Shown: piece after piece, positions 1 to 8,285 of the stretch
Layout of the letters: each line of letters opens with the position of its first letter
How positions within the stretch are numbered: the first letter of the stretch is position 1
From: Duodenibacillus sp964509205
GTDB taxonomy: Bacteria > Pseudomonadota > Gammaproteobacteria > Burkholderiales > Burkholderiaceae_F
NCBI GenBank assembly: GCA_964509205.1
Contig: CAZDVW010000025.1
Coordinates: 1 to 21,243, forward strand
DNA: 21,243 nucleotides
Reading direction: 5' to 3'
Notes under the pieces: generated by a model
Databases searched by the model: none
What the model was told of the DNA's origin: nothing
Seen by the model: the letters and a program-made list of their open reading frames with translations, nothing else
Program-made: the position numbers and the translations under genes

Positions 1-271
1 TTCCTCACTGTTTCCTTCAAGGAAAACGTCTGAAAGAACCTACTCAAATTGTTCGGCGGTAGATTGGCAAAAATATTTCCTTTTGTCAAATCGTTTTATC
101 TCAGATCATCCGAAATATGTAGACGATCCTTCTTGGATTCAACCTGGAACTTCTCTCAATTAACGACATTCTGCATCGAATCGCTGCAAGTGAGTTTTTA
201 TAGGAATTGCAAAACGTTTTCTCAAAAAATTCACTTGGAAAATGACTCTTTTCATTGAATACACAGGCATG
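1..271. other. Non-coding stretch at window start
   Basis: No convincing gene is seen. Open frames on both strands here are short, overlap one another and lack a ribosome site or recognisable protein features. The left window edge cuts whatever lies upstream. Confidence 0.5.
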
Positions 272-301
272 AAAAAACCGCGCCCGATTAAGTAACGCGG
301 T
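272..301 (-). terminator. Rho-independent terminator after dcuC-family gene
   Basis: On the minus strand the stem ACCGCG/CGCGGT (277-282 with 296-301) is followed at once by a run of six T (272-277 read as A on the plus strand). It lies about 60 bp past the carrier gene's stop and fits an intrinsic terminator. Read on the plus strand it is also followed by a T-rich tail, so it may act in both directions. Confidence 0.75.
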
Positions 302-318
302 CTTTGCTTTTTTGCCAA

Positions 319-349
319 TTCGTACGTCCGAAACATTCGAACGTACGAA
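319..349. repeat. Perfect 9-bp inverted repeat just past the carrier stop codon
   Basis: TTCGTACGT (319-327) and ACGTACGAA (341-349) are exact inverse complements with a 13-nt spacer. The hairpin starts 9 bp beyond the stop codon and precedes the terminator at 272-301. It could be a 3' mRNA stabiliser or a first termination stem; it has no T run of its own. Confidence 0.55.
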
Positions 350-358
350 CAAGTGACA

Positions 359-1624
359 TTAAACCATGAGAACGGCGCAGGCGATGACTGCGACGACGCA
401 AGGAATCGCTGTACGCTTGACAACCTCAAGCGGGTTGACCATGGCAATACCGGAAACAAGAATCGTCACACCGGCCAAAGGCGACATCGTACGACCCAAA
501 GCACCGGTCAAGAAGGCCAAAGCACCCAAGTTGGGAACCGACATACCGAACGCTTCGGCGTGCGGCGTCACAGCTTCGTTGAAGGCCAACGTCGCTGCGT
601 CACCAGAACCGGTGATAACACCCATGATCCACGGACCCAAAGAGCCACCCCAACGAGCGTATTCGTTCGCATTCTTCAGAGCATCAACGCAAACGTCAAT
701 GAGACCGGCAGCGCGCAAACCAGCAGCAAACACACCGGCGGCGATGATGATGCCCATCACGTTGGCATAGCCCTTGCCCATACCGTCGAAGAATTCCTTC
801 GAGAAGGTCTGGATATCACAACGACCGACGATAAGCGCGCAGATGGCACCGATCACCATAGCCTGAGCAACGCCCATCTTGATGACGGGGAACCAGAGGT
901 TGCCGCAAACCAGGATACCGATCGGAACGATCATGACGAGAGCCTTCAGGGGATTCGGTTTGAACTCACCCTTCTGGAGCTTGGACTCATCAACCTTCGC
1001 ATTGGCATCGCCCTTGTTGTCGCCCAAAATCCAGCAAACCATCAGGATGCCGACGATCAGGATCAAGCCGCACATCACAGAATAGTTAAAGTGCAAGGCA
1101 ATGAAGTCCATCACGTCCATGTTGGCCATCTTCGCAACGAACGGGTTGTGAGATGTTCCAGGAGAGAGATACGAACCAATCGTTCCGCCCAAGACGGCCG
1201 CAGCTGCTGCCGCAGGTTTAATACCGGCACGGAGCATAACGGGAATGAGCGTGGAACCGACAGCCGCTGCGCAACCTGCGGCAGACGGAATCGCGATATT
1301 CACAAAGAACGTGATCAGCGTGCAGACCGGAATCAAGAAAATTCCCAAGCCGCGCACAGGCGAAGCCAAATAGTGAACCAAAGAACGATCGCAGCCTGTG
1401 TAGCTTGCTGCAAATGCAAAGCCCATTGACGAGCAGATTGCCATGATCAATGCGTTATTCGTCATGGACTTCGCGAACTGGTTCAAACCTGCCATCGGTG
1501 CGAGACTGATCACACACAGGAACAAACCGGCCGCGATCAAGACGATACGCGTCTCATAGCGTTTAATAAGCGCCCAAACCGTCACAAAAATAACGGCTAG
1601 AGCAATCCATGCAGTAAAGGACAT
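359..1624 (-). CDS. dcuC: Anaerobic C4-dicarboxylate carrier, DcuC family
   Basis: This is a 421-residue inner-membrane carrier, near the usual length for DcuC (about 460). DcuC proteins exchange or export C4-dicarboxylates, typically succinate, during anaerobic fumarate respiration. Almost the whole chain is hydrophobic membrane segments. Family-like stretches include TGCDRSLV (near 76-83), a small-residue hairpin with NIAIPSAAGCAAAVG (109-123), and near the C-terminus GSGDAATLAFNEAVTPHA and GRTMSPLAGV. I chose the start at 1624 because AGGAGG lies 4-5 nt upstream; an in-frame ATG at 1654 has no such site. The gene is divergent from the U32 gene and ends in two hairpins. The substrate is inferred from the family; a related carrier specificity is possible. 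Confidence 0.8.
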   Translation of the reverse strand: MSFTAWIALAVIFVTVWALIKRYETRIVLIAAGLFLCVISLAPMAGLNQFAKSMTNNALIMAICSSMGFAFAASYTGCDRSLVHYLASPVRGLGIFLIPVCTLITFFVNIAIPSAAGCAAAVGSTLIPVMLRAGIKPAAAAAAVLGGTIGSYLSPGTSHNPFVAKMANMDVMDFIALHFNYSVMCGLILIVGILMVCWILGDNKGDANAKVDESKLQKGEFKPNPLKALVMIVPIGILVCGNLWFPVIKMGVAQAMVIGAICALIVGRCDIQTFSKEFFDGMGKGYANVMGIIIAAGVFAAGLRAAGLIDVCVDALKNANEYARWGGSLGPWIMGVITGSGDAATLAFNEAVTPHAEAFGMSVPNLGALAFLTGALGRTMSPLAGVTILVSGIAMVNPLEVVKRTAIPCVVAVIACAVLMV

Positions 1625-1654
1625 TTCCCCCTCCTTTTGTATTGCGTTTGCCAA

Positions 1655-1711
1655 GCGGTATTCCGCATACTTAGTTTCTAAACTACGGGGTTATCTTACA
1701 CTACTTTGTAA
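1655..1711. promoter_or_regulatory. Dyad-rich upstream region of the DcuC carrier gene
   Basis: Three small dyads sit between the divergent carrier and U32 genes: GCGG-TATT-CCGC (1655-1666), TAGTTT-CT-AAACTA (1672-1685) and TTACA-N6-TGTAA (1696-1711). The first would form a hairpin in the carrier's 5' leader; the others look like operator half-sites. No good minus-strand -35/-10 pair is clear, and no TTGAT-N4-ATCAA FNR box is seen. Confidence 0.35.
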
Positions 1712-1804
1712 CATTTTTTTACCTCCTGAAACGAAGAAAATTACAATTCGATTTTCCGATGAATTCTGGCCGTTTCTAATTGAACCAATTTCGCTAAACA
1801 AACC

Positions 1805-3733
1805 ATGTGTTCTCCTCGATTTCCGCTTGAACTTTTAAGCCCTGCTCGTGACAAAACTGTTGCCAAAGCCGCCGTCGATGCCGGAGCCGATGCGATCTAC
1901 ATCGGAGGACCTGCTTTCGGAGCACGAGCCAACGCTTCGAATGCCTGGAGCGAAATTCGTTCTGTCGTTAACTACGCTCGACAATATCGCGTTAAAACCT
2001 ACCTTACCCTAAACACGGTTCTTTTCGAGAGCGAACTCGAAGAAGCCAGAAATGCCGCCCTAAGAGCCTATGAGTGCGGCGTCGACGCCTTAATCATTCA
2101 AGATCCGGCTTTCCTTGAGATGGATCTTCCGCCTCTTGAACTGCATGCCTCGACGCAATGCGACGTCCGAACCCCGGAAAAGGTAAAGTTTCTCGATGAC
2201 GTCGGGTTTTCTCAAATCGTCCTTGCCCGTGAGCTGACGCTTGAAGAAATCGCCCTTTGCCGCAAAGCCGCACAACGCGCAAGACTTGAATTTTTTATTC
2301 ACGGTGCACTTTGCGTTTCGTATTCGGGGCAATGCTATCTTTCCGCCGCAACGCGAAACCGATCAGCCAACCGCGGACAATGTGCCCAGTTATGTCGCCT
2401 TCCCTACTCGGTTTCGGACTACAAGGGCGATCTGGTACAGTCAAACGTCTTCGCCCTAAGCCTGAAAGACAACGACCAAAGTTGCAATCTCAAGGCTCTG
2501 ATTAAAGCCGGTGTTACCAGCTTCAAGATCGAAGGCAGACTTAAGGACGCCAGCTACGTCAAAAACATCACAGCGTACTATCGCAAGAAACTGGATGCGC
2601 TGATAGAAGAAAACGGCTGGGAAGCCGAAAGCATCGGACGTTGCAGCTTTTCCTTCACTCCGGATCCTCAAAAAACGTTCTGCCGCGGAAAGACCGATGT
2701 CTTTGTCAACGGTCGCCCCAAGTCCGAAGCAGAACTGCGAACCCCGAAAAGCCTCGGAGAACCCGTCGGCCGCATCAGCACTTTCGGTAAGAACTTCGAG
2801 AGTTTCATGCTCGATCCGTTTCCGGAAAAAACACTTCATAACGGAGACGGCATTGCCTATTTCGATAAAGACGCATTCCAAGGCCTTCGCGTCAATCGAG
2901 TCGAAAATGCCGGCTCAGCCATCCGAATTTATCCCTTTGAGGGATTGGACAAATGCTCGTCCATCCAAAGCGGGAACATCGTTTACCGCAACAGCGATCG
3001 CCTTTTTCTCAAGGAATTGGAAAGAGAAGGAAGCGCTGTACGAAAAATTCCCATGGCGGCAGAACTTGAAGTTCATGCTAAGCTCCTAACACTCAAAGTG
3101 ACGGCAGGCGGTCAATCCGTTTCCTGCTCGGCAACGGTTTCTCTGGATCCTGCAAAGAATCCTGAGCGCACGCAAGCGTCTGCTGTCAAAGCTCTTTCCA
3201 AGACCGGAGACACCGTCTTTTCTCTTGACAAATTTTCACTGACAGGCTCAAAAGAGTTGTTCATTCCGGTTTCTGTGTTAAATGATCTGCGACGCACGGC
3301 CTGTCAAAAACTCGCTGAAGCAATCCAAAATCGAACAACGAAACCGATGCTTTTAAAAAGGCTTCCTGCCTCCGCTGCCGGCTTTGCAAAGGACTACCGA
3401 GCCAACGTCTGCAATTCTCTGGCGAAGAACTTTTGGGATCGACATGGACTGTCCGTCGTTGAAAGCGGTCTCGAACTCATGCCGAAAGAAAATTTGGCAG
3501 GACGAGAGCTGATGCGGTGCCGATACTGTTTGCGGCACGAAATCGGTCTGTGCCCGAAGCAACTCAAAGGGGATCCCGACAAAAAAGAAGCCTTCAAGGA
3601 ACACAATGCCGGTCACTTAAAACCGGAGCCTTTGACGCTTGCCGATCCAAAAGGGTTTCGCTATGTCGCACAATTTGACTGCAAACACTGCGAGATGACA
3701 ATTGAACTCATCTCCGAGCTCGCTCCTGTCTGA
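1805..3733 (+). CDS. rlhA: U32 family protein, RlhA/YdcP type (23S rRNA C2501 hydroxylation)
   Basis: The 642-residue protein matches E. coli RlhA (YdcP, about 650 residues) along its length from memory. Landmarks are ELLSPARD (9-16), GADAIYIGGPAFGARANAS (27-45), ELHASTQCD (112-120), ARELTLEEI (141-149), SFKIEGRLKD and YVKNITAYYR. The U32 signature E-x-F-x2-G-A-L-C-x4-G-x-C-x-L-S spans 162-180. Cysteines 170, 177, 193 and 197 form the likely metal-binding cluster of this family. A second cysteine group, CRYC...LCPKQ...CKHC, lies at the C-terminus. RlhA makes 5-hydroxycytidine at 23S rRNA position 2501 from prephenate-derived chemistry, under iron control. The ATG has no clear Shine-Dalgarno site (upstream GCTAAACAAACC), so initiation may be weak or leaderless-like. 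A plain peptidase role is less likely. Confidence 0.85.
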   Translation: MCSPRFPLELLSPARDKTVAKAAVDAGADAIYIGGPAFGARANASNAWSEIRSVVNYARQYRVKTYLTLNTVLFESELEEARNAALRAYECGVDALIIQDPAFLEMDLPPLELHASTQCDVRTPEKVKFLDDVGFSQIVLARELTLEEIALCRKAAQRARLEFFIHGALCVSYSGQCYLSAATRNRSANRGQCAQLCRLPYSVSDYKGDLVQSNVFALSLKDNDQSCNLKALIKAGVTSFKIEGRLKDASYVKNITAYYRKKLDALIEENGWEAESIGRCSFSFTPDPQKTFCRGKTDVFVNGRPKSEAELRTPKSLGEPVGRISTFGKNFESFMLDPFPEKTLHNGDGIAYFDKDAFQGLRVNRVENAGSAIRIYPFEGLDKCSSIQSGNIVYRNSDRLFLKELEREGSAVRKIPMAAELEVHAKLLTLKVTAGGQSVSCSATVSLDPAKNPERTQASAVKALSKTGDTVFSLDKFSLTGSKELFIPVSVLNDLRRTACQKLAEAIQNRTTKPMLLKRLPASAAGFAKDYRANVCNSLAKNFWDRHGLSVVESGLELMPKENLAGRELMRCRYCLRHEIGLCPKQLKGDPDKKEAFKEHNAGHLKPEPLTLADPKGFRYVAQFDCKHCEMTIELISELAPV

Positions 3734-3994
3734 CTGCAGCAAGCGTTGCAATGATTGAGTCAATCTGGATCTCATTGATCTTTGTCTGGCCCAAATTCCT
3801 TCCTGACAGACCGAAATGAGACGGCATCGTCGGATAGGTCTTTGTTGCTCTGAGGCAATGAACGTGTCTCTCTTTTGAGGAATTCGGTCGAACAGGTTGC
3901 CGTCGGCTTTCTCTTAGCGGTTATGATGAACTGTACGTGTCACGCCTCTTCTCTGAATCGAATCGACATAAGGCATTGGACACAAGGAGAAAAA
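3734..3994. other. Spacer between rlhA and small membrane gene
   Basis: No gene is called here. A 13-nt palindrome GATTGA-G-TCAATC lies at 3753-3765 but no T run follows, so I do not call a terminator. The reading frame of the downstream gene stays open back to a TTG at 3875, but that extension lacks a ribosome site. Confidence 0.4.
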
Positions 3995-4417
3995 ATGCTC
4001 GGAATCCTTTTCTTTTCCGTAATCGGTTACTTGGCAGCAAAAAAGAAGCTCTCGGTCATCAGCCACTTTTTCTGGAAAGCTTTTGGGGGTTACGTCGTTG
4101 TAACGGCCTTACTCATCCTCGGTCAGATGAATCCTTACCAGTTTAACTATCTGACGACCGATCAATACAGAGCCATGATCACCGACGTGTTGCCCTTGAT
4201 CGTAGGCGGCTGGATTGCCTCAACCCTCTTTCGTTCGCTTTTTTATTTTCTCTTTTTCTACGGATGCCGTTACTTCTTCAACCGAAAGTCATCGGATTCC
4301 TCCGGCAAAGTTAATTCAGTACAAATACCGGAGACTTCGGATTCCGCAACGGGTCAGTCTTTAAAGACAGATGACGCTTCCGAGGTTGAAAAGCAGAATT
4401 CGGAGAAAAAGCAATAA
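3995..4417 (+). CDS. Small integral membrane protein of unknown function
   Basis: I do not recognise this 140-residue protein. It starts with a hydrophobic segment (LGILFFSVIGYLAA), then a lysine-rich turn. A second segment follows (YVVVTALLILG), and a third and fourth lie around PLIVGGWIASTL and SLFYFLFFYG, so three to four membrane spans are likely. The last 40 residues are polar, rich in Ser, Asp, Glu and Lys, and probably lie outside the membrane. The start is fixed by AAGGAGA at 3984-3990, 4 nt before the ATG; a longer in-frame TTG start at 3875 has no such site. It is preceded by rlhA and followed by a 490-bp gap. No enzymatic motif is visible, and function cannot be inferred. Confidence 0.7.
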   Translation: MLGILFFSVIGYLAAKKKLSVISHFFWKAFGGYVVVTALLILGQMNPYQFNYLTTDQYRAMITDVLPLIVGGWIASTLFRSLFYFLFFYGCRYFFNRKSSDSSGKVNSVQIPETSDSATGQSLKTDDASEVEKQNSEKKQ

Positions 4418-4907
4418 GAACTCTGGGTTAATTTCACTGCGTTCTTCGTGTTTCTCAGGAGAAGAAAACGAAAAGTCACAGACCTAGATAACAACATCCG
4501 CTCATCAAACTTTTGAGAAGAACTCTCGATGCGGTTTCTTCTGGGATCCGCATGTATACGATAAATACTACCCTCCGCACGAAAATCATCAATACAGATA
4601 CACAAACCCTTTCATAACGAACAATGTCCATACAACGTTAGTACTTTTGTGTTTAATGGTCTTCTAATTTTTGAAAAGGCTGACGATCCCAAAACACACA
4701 CAACGTTTTAACCATTCATCTCTCTTGGTCCCCTGATCCATACTTTGATACAAATCCGCCTAAATACGGGGCTGTTGCGTCAGCGTGTTCGGGTTATACT
4801 GATCTTGGCTCACCTTGTATCTCTCGCGAAAGACCGGATTTACTAGGATTAACGAGCAGATGCAGGTGAATCTTTCAACGGTACGATTTTTTTATTCGAG
4901 GAAGAAT
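4418..4907. other. 490-bp intergenic region before exported dipeptidase
   Basis: No gene is supported. A weak dyad ATGCGG/CCGCAT lies near 4528-4555 without a T run. The only regulatory candidate is a -10-like TATACT at 4795-4800. An open frame runs from 4815 into the dipeptidase but has no ribosome site before 4898. Confidence 0.4.
4795..4800 (+). promoter_or_regulatory. Candidate -10 element for the dipeptidase gene
   Basis: TATACT matches 5 of 6 bases of the sigma-70 -10 consensus and lies about 108 bp before the chosen start codon. The -35 region 17 bp upstream (CTGTTG) is poor, so an activator or another promoter may be needed. Confidence 0.3.
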
Positions 4908-5783
4908 ATGGGAATTTCGCGTCGTTTGATGTTAGCAACTGCATTAACAACAGCTGCACTGGCCGCACCGGTACTGCAGGCTCAAGCCAAACAAAAAACT
5001 CCTTTAAAGCGCATGAACGTGAATGCAAAACGTCGTGTTCTGATTCAGTCGAGTTCTCGCTATCACAACTCCGGTTATCTGGATTTCTGCGCGGATCAGT
5101 ATGAGCTGCTGTTTGAAGGCCAAAAGCCGGATCTTCTCTTCATTCCTTACGCCATGGTAGCGGGAACCTACGATGCGTATGAAGCGAAGGTCCAAAAAGC
5201 CTTTGCCCCTTACGGACACAATGTCATTTCAATTCACCACTTTAAGGATCCGGTAAAGGCAGTGCGTCAAGCCAAAGCCATTGCCGTGGGCGGAGGCAAC
5301 ACCTGGGCACTCGTTACGAGAATGTATGAAGCCGGCATTATCGACATCATCCGGCAACGTGTTAATGCCGGAGTCCTGCCCTATTGCGGTTGGTCTGCCG
5401 GCGGCAATGTCGCTTGCCCCACCCTGCGCACCACCAACGACATGCCCATCGCAGAACCACCGTCCTTTAACACGTTCGGCTTTATCCCGTTCCAAACGAA
5501 TCCGCACTTTATTTCCGGAGGAACAGCTGGACTCAACAATGAAACACGGGAAGACCGCATCGAAGAGTTCCTCTGGTACAACAAAGACGAGGAAGTCATC
5601 GGACTGCCGGAAGGCACGGCACTTTTTGTCACCGGAGAGCATCGGTGCAAAGTGATCGGTCCGAGAGATGCAAGTCCCCTGTATTGGTTCCGTCAAGCCG
5701 ATAAGGGTATGAAGCTTGAGCGCATCGCTCTCGGTACGACATTCGATTTGCGAAGCATTGCCCCGGGCAAGCCGCTTCAATAA
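4908..5783 (+). CDS. pepE: Exported alpha-aspartyl dipeptidase, peptidase family S51 (PepE-like)
   Basis: PepE hydrolyses dipeptides with N-terminal aspartate. The 291-residue protein carries the S51 elements: GGGNTWAL (128-135), the nucleophile elbow GWSAG with Ser163, RTTNDMP with Asp178, and NPH with His200. The spacings (15 and 37 residues from Ser) equal those of enterobacterial PepE (Ser120, Asp135, His157). ETREDRIEE and IGLPEG also match. PepE is normally about 229 residues and cytoplasmic; here about 30 extra N-terminal residues form a signal peptide with twin arginines (GISRRLMLA), a hydrophobic core and AQA near 25-27 as a cleavage site. Tat export is suggested, Sec possible. The start at 4908 has GAGGAAG 3 nt upstream; an earlier in-frame start at 4815 would bury the signal. 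Cyanophycinase is a relative but the PepE-specific spacing argues for dipeptidase. Confidence 0.88.
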   Translation: MGISRRLMLATALTTAALAAPVLQAQAKQKTPLKRMNVNAKRRVLIQSSSRYHNSGYLDFCADQYELLFEGQKPDLLFIPYAMVAGTYDAYEAKVQKAFAPYGHNVISIHHFKDPVKAVRQAKAIAVGGGNTWALVTRMYEAGIIDIIRQRVNAGVLPYCGWSAGGNVACPTLRTTNDMPIAEPPSFNTFGFIPFQTNPHFISGGTAGLNNETREDRIEEFLWYNKDEEVIGLPEGTALFVTGEHRCKVIGPRDASPLYWFRQADKGMKLERIALGTTFDLRSIAPGKPLQ

Positions 5784-5804
5784 ACGATAAATACTCAATC
5801 TACC

Positions 5805-5836
5805 GCAATCCCCGACTGCGTTTAGTCGGGGATTGT
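5805..5836 (+). terminator. Strong hairpin terminator after pepE
   Basis: CAATCCCCGACT (5806-5817) pairs perfectly with AGTCGGGGATTG (5824-5835) over a 6-nt loop, 12 bp of stem. The downstream tail GTTTGAAG is only mildly T-rich. It starts about 22 bp after the stop. Confidence 0.7.
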
Positions 5837-6000
5837 TTGAAGTCTGACGTAACTGACTTGTCCTTCTCAAAATCGCTTGGAATCTCTTTTTCGCCCGTTC
5901 AATCGATTCCATTTCCAAATGCAAAACCCTTACCCGTCATTTGCAATTTGCAGCTTTTTTAGTCAAAGCCAGTGTGTTCGTCGTCTTTCTAGTCTTGGTC

Positions 6001-7185
6001 CTAAATTGCATCTGAGGCATTCACCAAGGACACAAAGCCCATTGCATCCGCAAACGGGTTCATGAAAAACTGCACCCGTTCCGTAAAACGAATCACCTTC
6101 CCGTTTTCGAATTGAAGATCAAGAAAGCGCCGTTTCTTGTCGAATTCAAGATCGCACCGGTTCTCTTGCTGTTTTTCCAAATCCAAATAACCGCGACTCA
6201 TTCTGTTCATCGTTTTCCCAATGCAATCTTTAAACGCCTCATTCAGATTAATCTCGTTTGGCATCGGAGCGTTTCCCAATGAGAAATCTGCCCATTCTCC
6301 TGTCCATGCACTGACAAAAATGCTGAAATCAGTGAATTGAAATCGAACCGTTCCCTGAAACAAAAATGCGGAATCCGGCCGATAATTCGAACTTTGATGA
6401 AGCGAAAATAACTCCTTTTCCGCTAAATCCTTAGGGATCAAACTCACGCTTTTCAGACACGGATTTTCAGGTATGCGGCAATCGATGCCGGCGTACGCTT
6501 CGCGGCGCGAAGCGGCAAGCAACAGACGATAAATTGTGGACCAGACAATCACATCATGCGGATTTGTTTCTCTTTTTTCATACGTTACGGCAAAACATCC
6601 TTGGGCAAAATCCAGGCAGCTCGCTTGGTGATCAAGCGGCATTGGCAAAACAGGAAGACTGGGATTGGCACCGGCATCTAAAAGAGCCTTAATCGAATCA
6701 ATAAAACAATCCGAGACAGGTCGAATCAAAAGCAACGTTGCAAGGACTCGTGCCCCGACAAGACCATTGCCTGCTCTCCCATTAAATCCGGCATCCACAA
6801 AGATCTTAATAACGGCGGCCAAACGACGAACTTTTGCCTCTCTGGCTCTCTTCGCTTTTAAAGAACCGCGGCTCAGTGCCGTTTCAAGAATCCTTGAAAG
6901 CAGACTCTGTCCTTCGGGATTCTGATTCTCGCAGCCGTTTGGAACCGTCGAAGGATCCAGACCGTCATTGGCAAAAATTCGATGAAGCTCCTGGCGATTT
7001 TTTTCGCCGGGAATGAGCGCAATGCGATAGGCCTTTTGAGCTGTTCCGGAAAATTCCCACGAATAGTCCGTTGCCAAAACTCCGGCGGCAAGCTGTTTGA
7101 CATAGTTATTCCGAGCAAAATGACTCACAACCACTTGAGAAGTCTCAAGAATCGCCTCTGAGAGATGAAACGTCGTATGTGTCAT
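6001..7185 (-). CDS. Ankyrin-like protein of unknown function, second gene of coupled pair
   Basis: I do not recognise the 394-residue protein as a whole. Its first half has three ankyrin-like helix-turn units: IFANDGLDPS (near 70-79), IFVDAGFNGR (128-137) and LLDAGANPSL (168-177), the last being classic ankyrin wording. The second half (about 200-394) is mixed alpha/beta with many aromatic residues (FLFQGTVRFQFTDFSIFVSAWTGEWADF). No signal peptide or membrane span is seen, so it is probably cytosolic. Its ATG shares one base with the upstream gene's TGA (TGATG), which indicates translational coupling and a joint role. Ankyrin repeats usually bind proteins; the partner may be the coupled gene's product. 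No catalytic motif was found. Confidence 0.75.
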   Translation of the reverse strand: MTHTTFHLSEAILETSQVVVSHFARNNYVKQLAAGVLATDYSWEFSGTAQKAYRIALIPGEKNRQELHRIFANDGLDPSTVPNGCENQNPEGQSLLSRILETALSRGSLKAKRAREAKVRRLAAVIKIFVDAGFNGRAGNGLVGARVLATLLLIRPVSDCFIDSIKALLDAGANPSLPVLPMPLDHQASCLDFAQGCFAVTYEKRETNPHDVIVWSTIYRLLLAASRREAYAGIDCRIPENPCLKSVSLIPKDLAEKELFSLHQSSNYRPDSAFLFQGTVRFQFTDFSIFVSAWTGEWADFSLGNAPMPNEINLNEAFKDCIGKTMNRMSRGYLDLEKQQENRCDLEFDKKRRFLDLQFENGKVIRFTERVQFFMNPFADAMGFVSLVNASDAI

Positions 7186-8285
7186 CAGCGAGCCTCCGAT
7201 TCAGAAAACAACAACTTAAAAGCGGCAAGCTCTGTGACGCCGCCTTTTTCATAACTTGGGCGTTCATTTAACCATGGCAAATGATTCAGCGCACGCTGCA
7301 CCGTTTTTTTGGGATTCAGACAGTTCGCACACCCTTCTGTTAAAACACAGAGACCCTTCGGCCAACAATGGCAGTAAAGCCAGTCAGAGGAGGCAAACGA
7401 TTCGAGCAAGTACGTCAGCGGAATGATGCGATTGTCTGCGAGCATTCCAAATTCTTCGAATGAACTACGACTTGCATACAAATACGGAACCCCGTTGGTG
7501 CACACGCGGACATTTCCGGCACGATAAAAACATACCGTAATCGGGTCACAATACTCATTATGCGAACCTGGATTCGAAATCGCAATGCAGTCTTCTCCAT
7601 TTTCCGTGCAATTGCGCATCAAAACGGAAAGACGAAACGTTTTTCCCGAAACTCTTATAAAGTAGTCTTTTCCTGCAAACTTCTCCTGCATCGTCTCTTT
7701 GATGAACTTCGCCATCGCAAAGGCTTCTTCTCTGGACTGCGCACGGCAACACGACTCGACGAGAAACTCTGTTTCTCGCAACACGGACGAGTACGTTGCT
7801 TTGAAGACCTGCTTGTCGTGAAATGTCCGCAGGAGAGAAAAGAGATTCTGTCTTAACGCCTCAACAGAAAAAGGGTTCTCATAGACACCAAAGCCGTCAG
7901 TCGCCTCAGGAAAAACGGAGCGAACAGCGTCCGCACTGACGCCAAACGGCTCAAGCCAAGCCAAAAAAGCATCATCCGCTCGGCAGTTCTTTCTTTCCAT
8001 GAGCCACTCGTTTGGGAAAAAAACATGTTTTGATGCCCTCATCAGACGTGAACTCACAATTTGATCCCCCTGCATTTTGCTGTCCAAATAGGGAATCTCG
8101 TTGACATAAAAGATGCCGTGATACACCCCATCGTCATCGGGCGTTTTCAGCAAACGGAATTGAATGTCTTTGGCTTGGAAGTTCGAAAAAAACGCTTCGT
8201 GAAGCGCCTCTCTTTCTGCGACAGCCTCCGGAGGGTACGGCGTTTGAAACGGATAGGGTTGAAACTTTTCCCACTGAGTTTGCAT
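7185..8285 (-). CDS. Cysteine-rich protein of unknown function, first gene of coupled pair
   Basis: The 366-residue protein has no family I can name. It is soluble, with no signal or membrane segment. About 13 cysteines are present. The densest set is in the C-terminal third, as C305-x-C307-x5-C313-x5-C319-x2-C322 (CHCWPKGLCVLTEGCANC). That set could bind zinc or an iron-sulfur cluster, and in layout it recalls short cysteine domains such as those in SWIM- or SEC-C-like motifs, but I cannot confirm a match. The middle (205-270) is beta-rich (DYFIRVSGKTFRLSVLMRNC, ITVCFYRAGNVRVC). The start has GGGAGA about 5 nt upstream. It ends in TGATG, overlapping the next gene by one base, so the two form an operon. 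Confidence 0.72.
   Translation of the reverse strand: MQTQWEKFQPYPFQTPYPPEAVAEREALHEAFFSNFQAKDIQFRLLKTPDDDGVYHGIFYVNEIPYLDSKMQGDQIVSSRLMRASKHVFFPNEWLMERKNCRADDAFLAWLEPFGVSADAVRSVFPEATDGFGVYENPFSVEALRQNLFSLLRTFHDKQVFKATYSSVLRETEFLVESCCRAQSREEAFAMAKFIKETMQEKFAGKDYFIRVSGKTFRLSVLMRNCTENGEDCIAISNPGSHNEYCDPITVCFYRAGNVRVCTNGVPYLYASRSSFEEFGMLADNRIIPLTYLLESFASSDWLYCHCWPKGLCVLTEGCANCLNPKKTVQRALNHLPWLNERPSYEKGGVTELAAFKLLFSESEAR

Noticed and set aside
353..1429. 358-codon plus-strand open frame over the DcuC gene
   Set aside because: It is antisense to a clear membrane carrier, has a His/Asp/Arg/Asn-rich composition typical of shadow frames and no ribosome site.
3875..3994. N-terminal extension of the small membrane protein from a TTG
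   Set aside because: No ribosome site, whereas AAGGAGA stands before the ATG at 3995.
5229..5924. 231-codon minus-strand frame over the dipeptidase
   Set aside because: It lies antisense to a gene with an intact catalytic triad and crosses its terminator hairpin; no family features.
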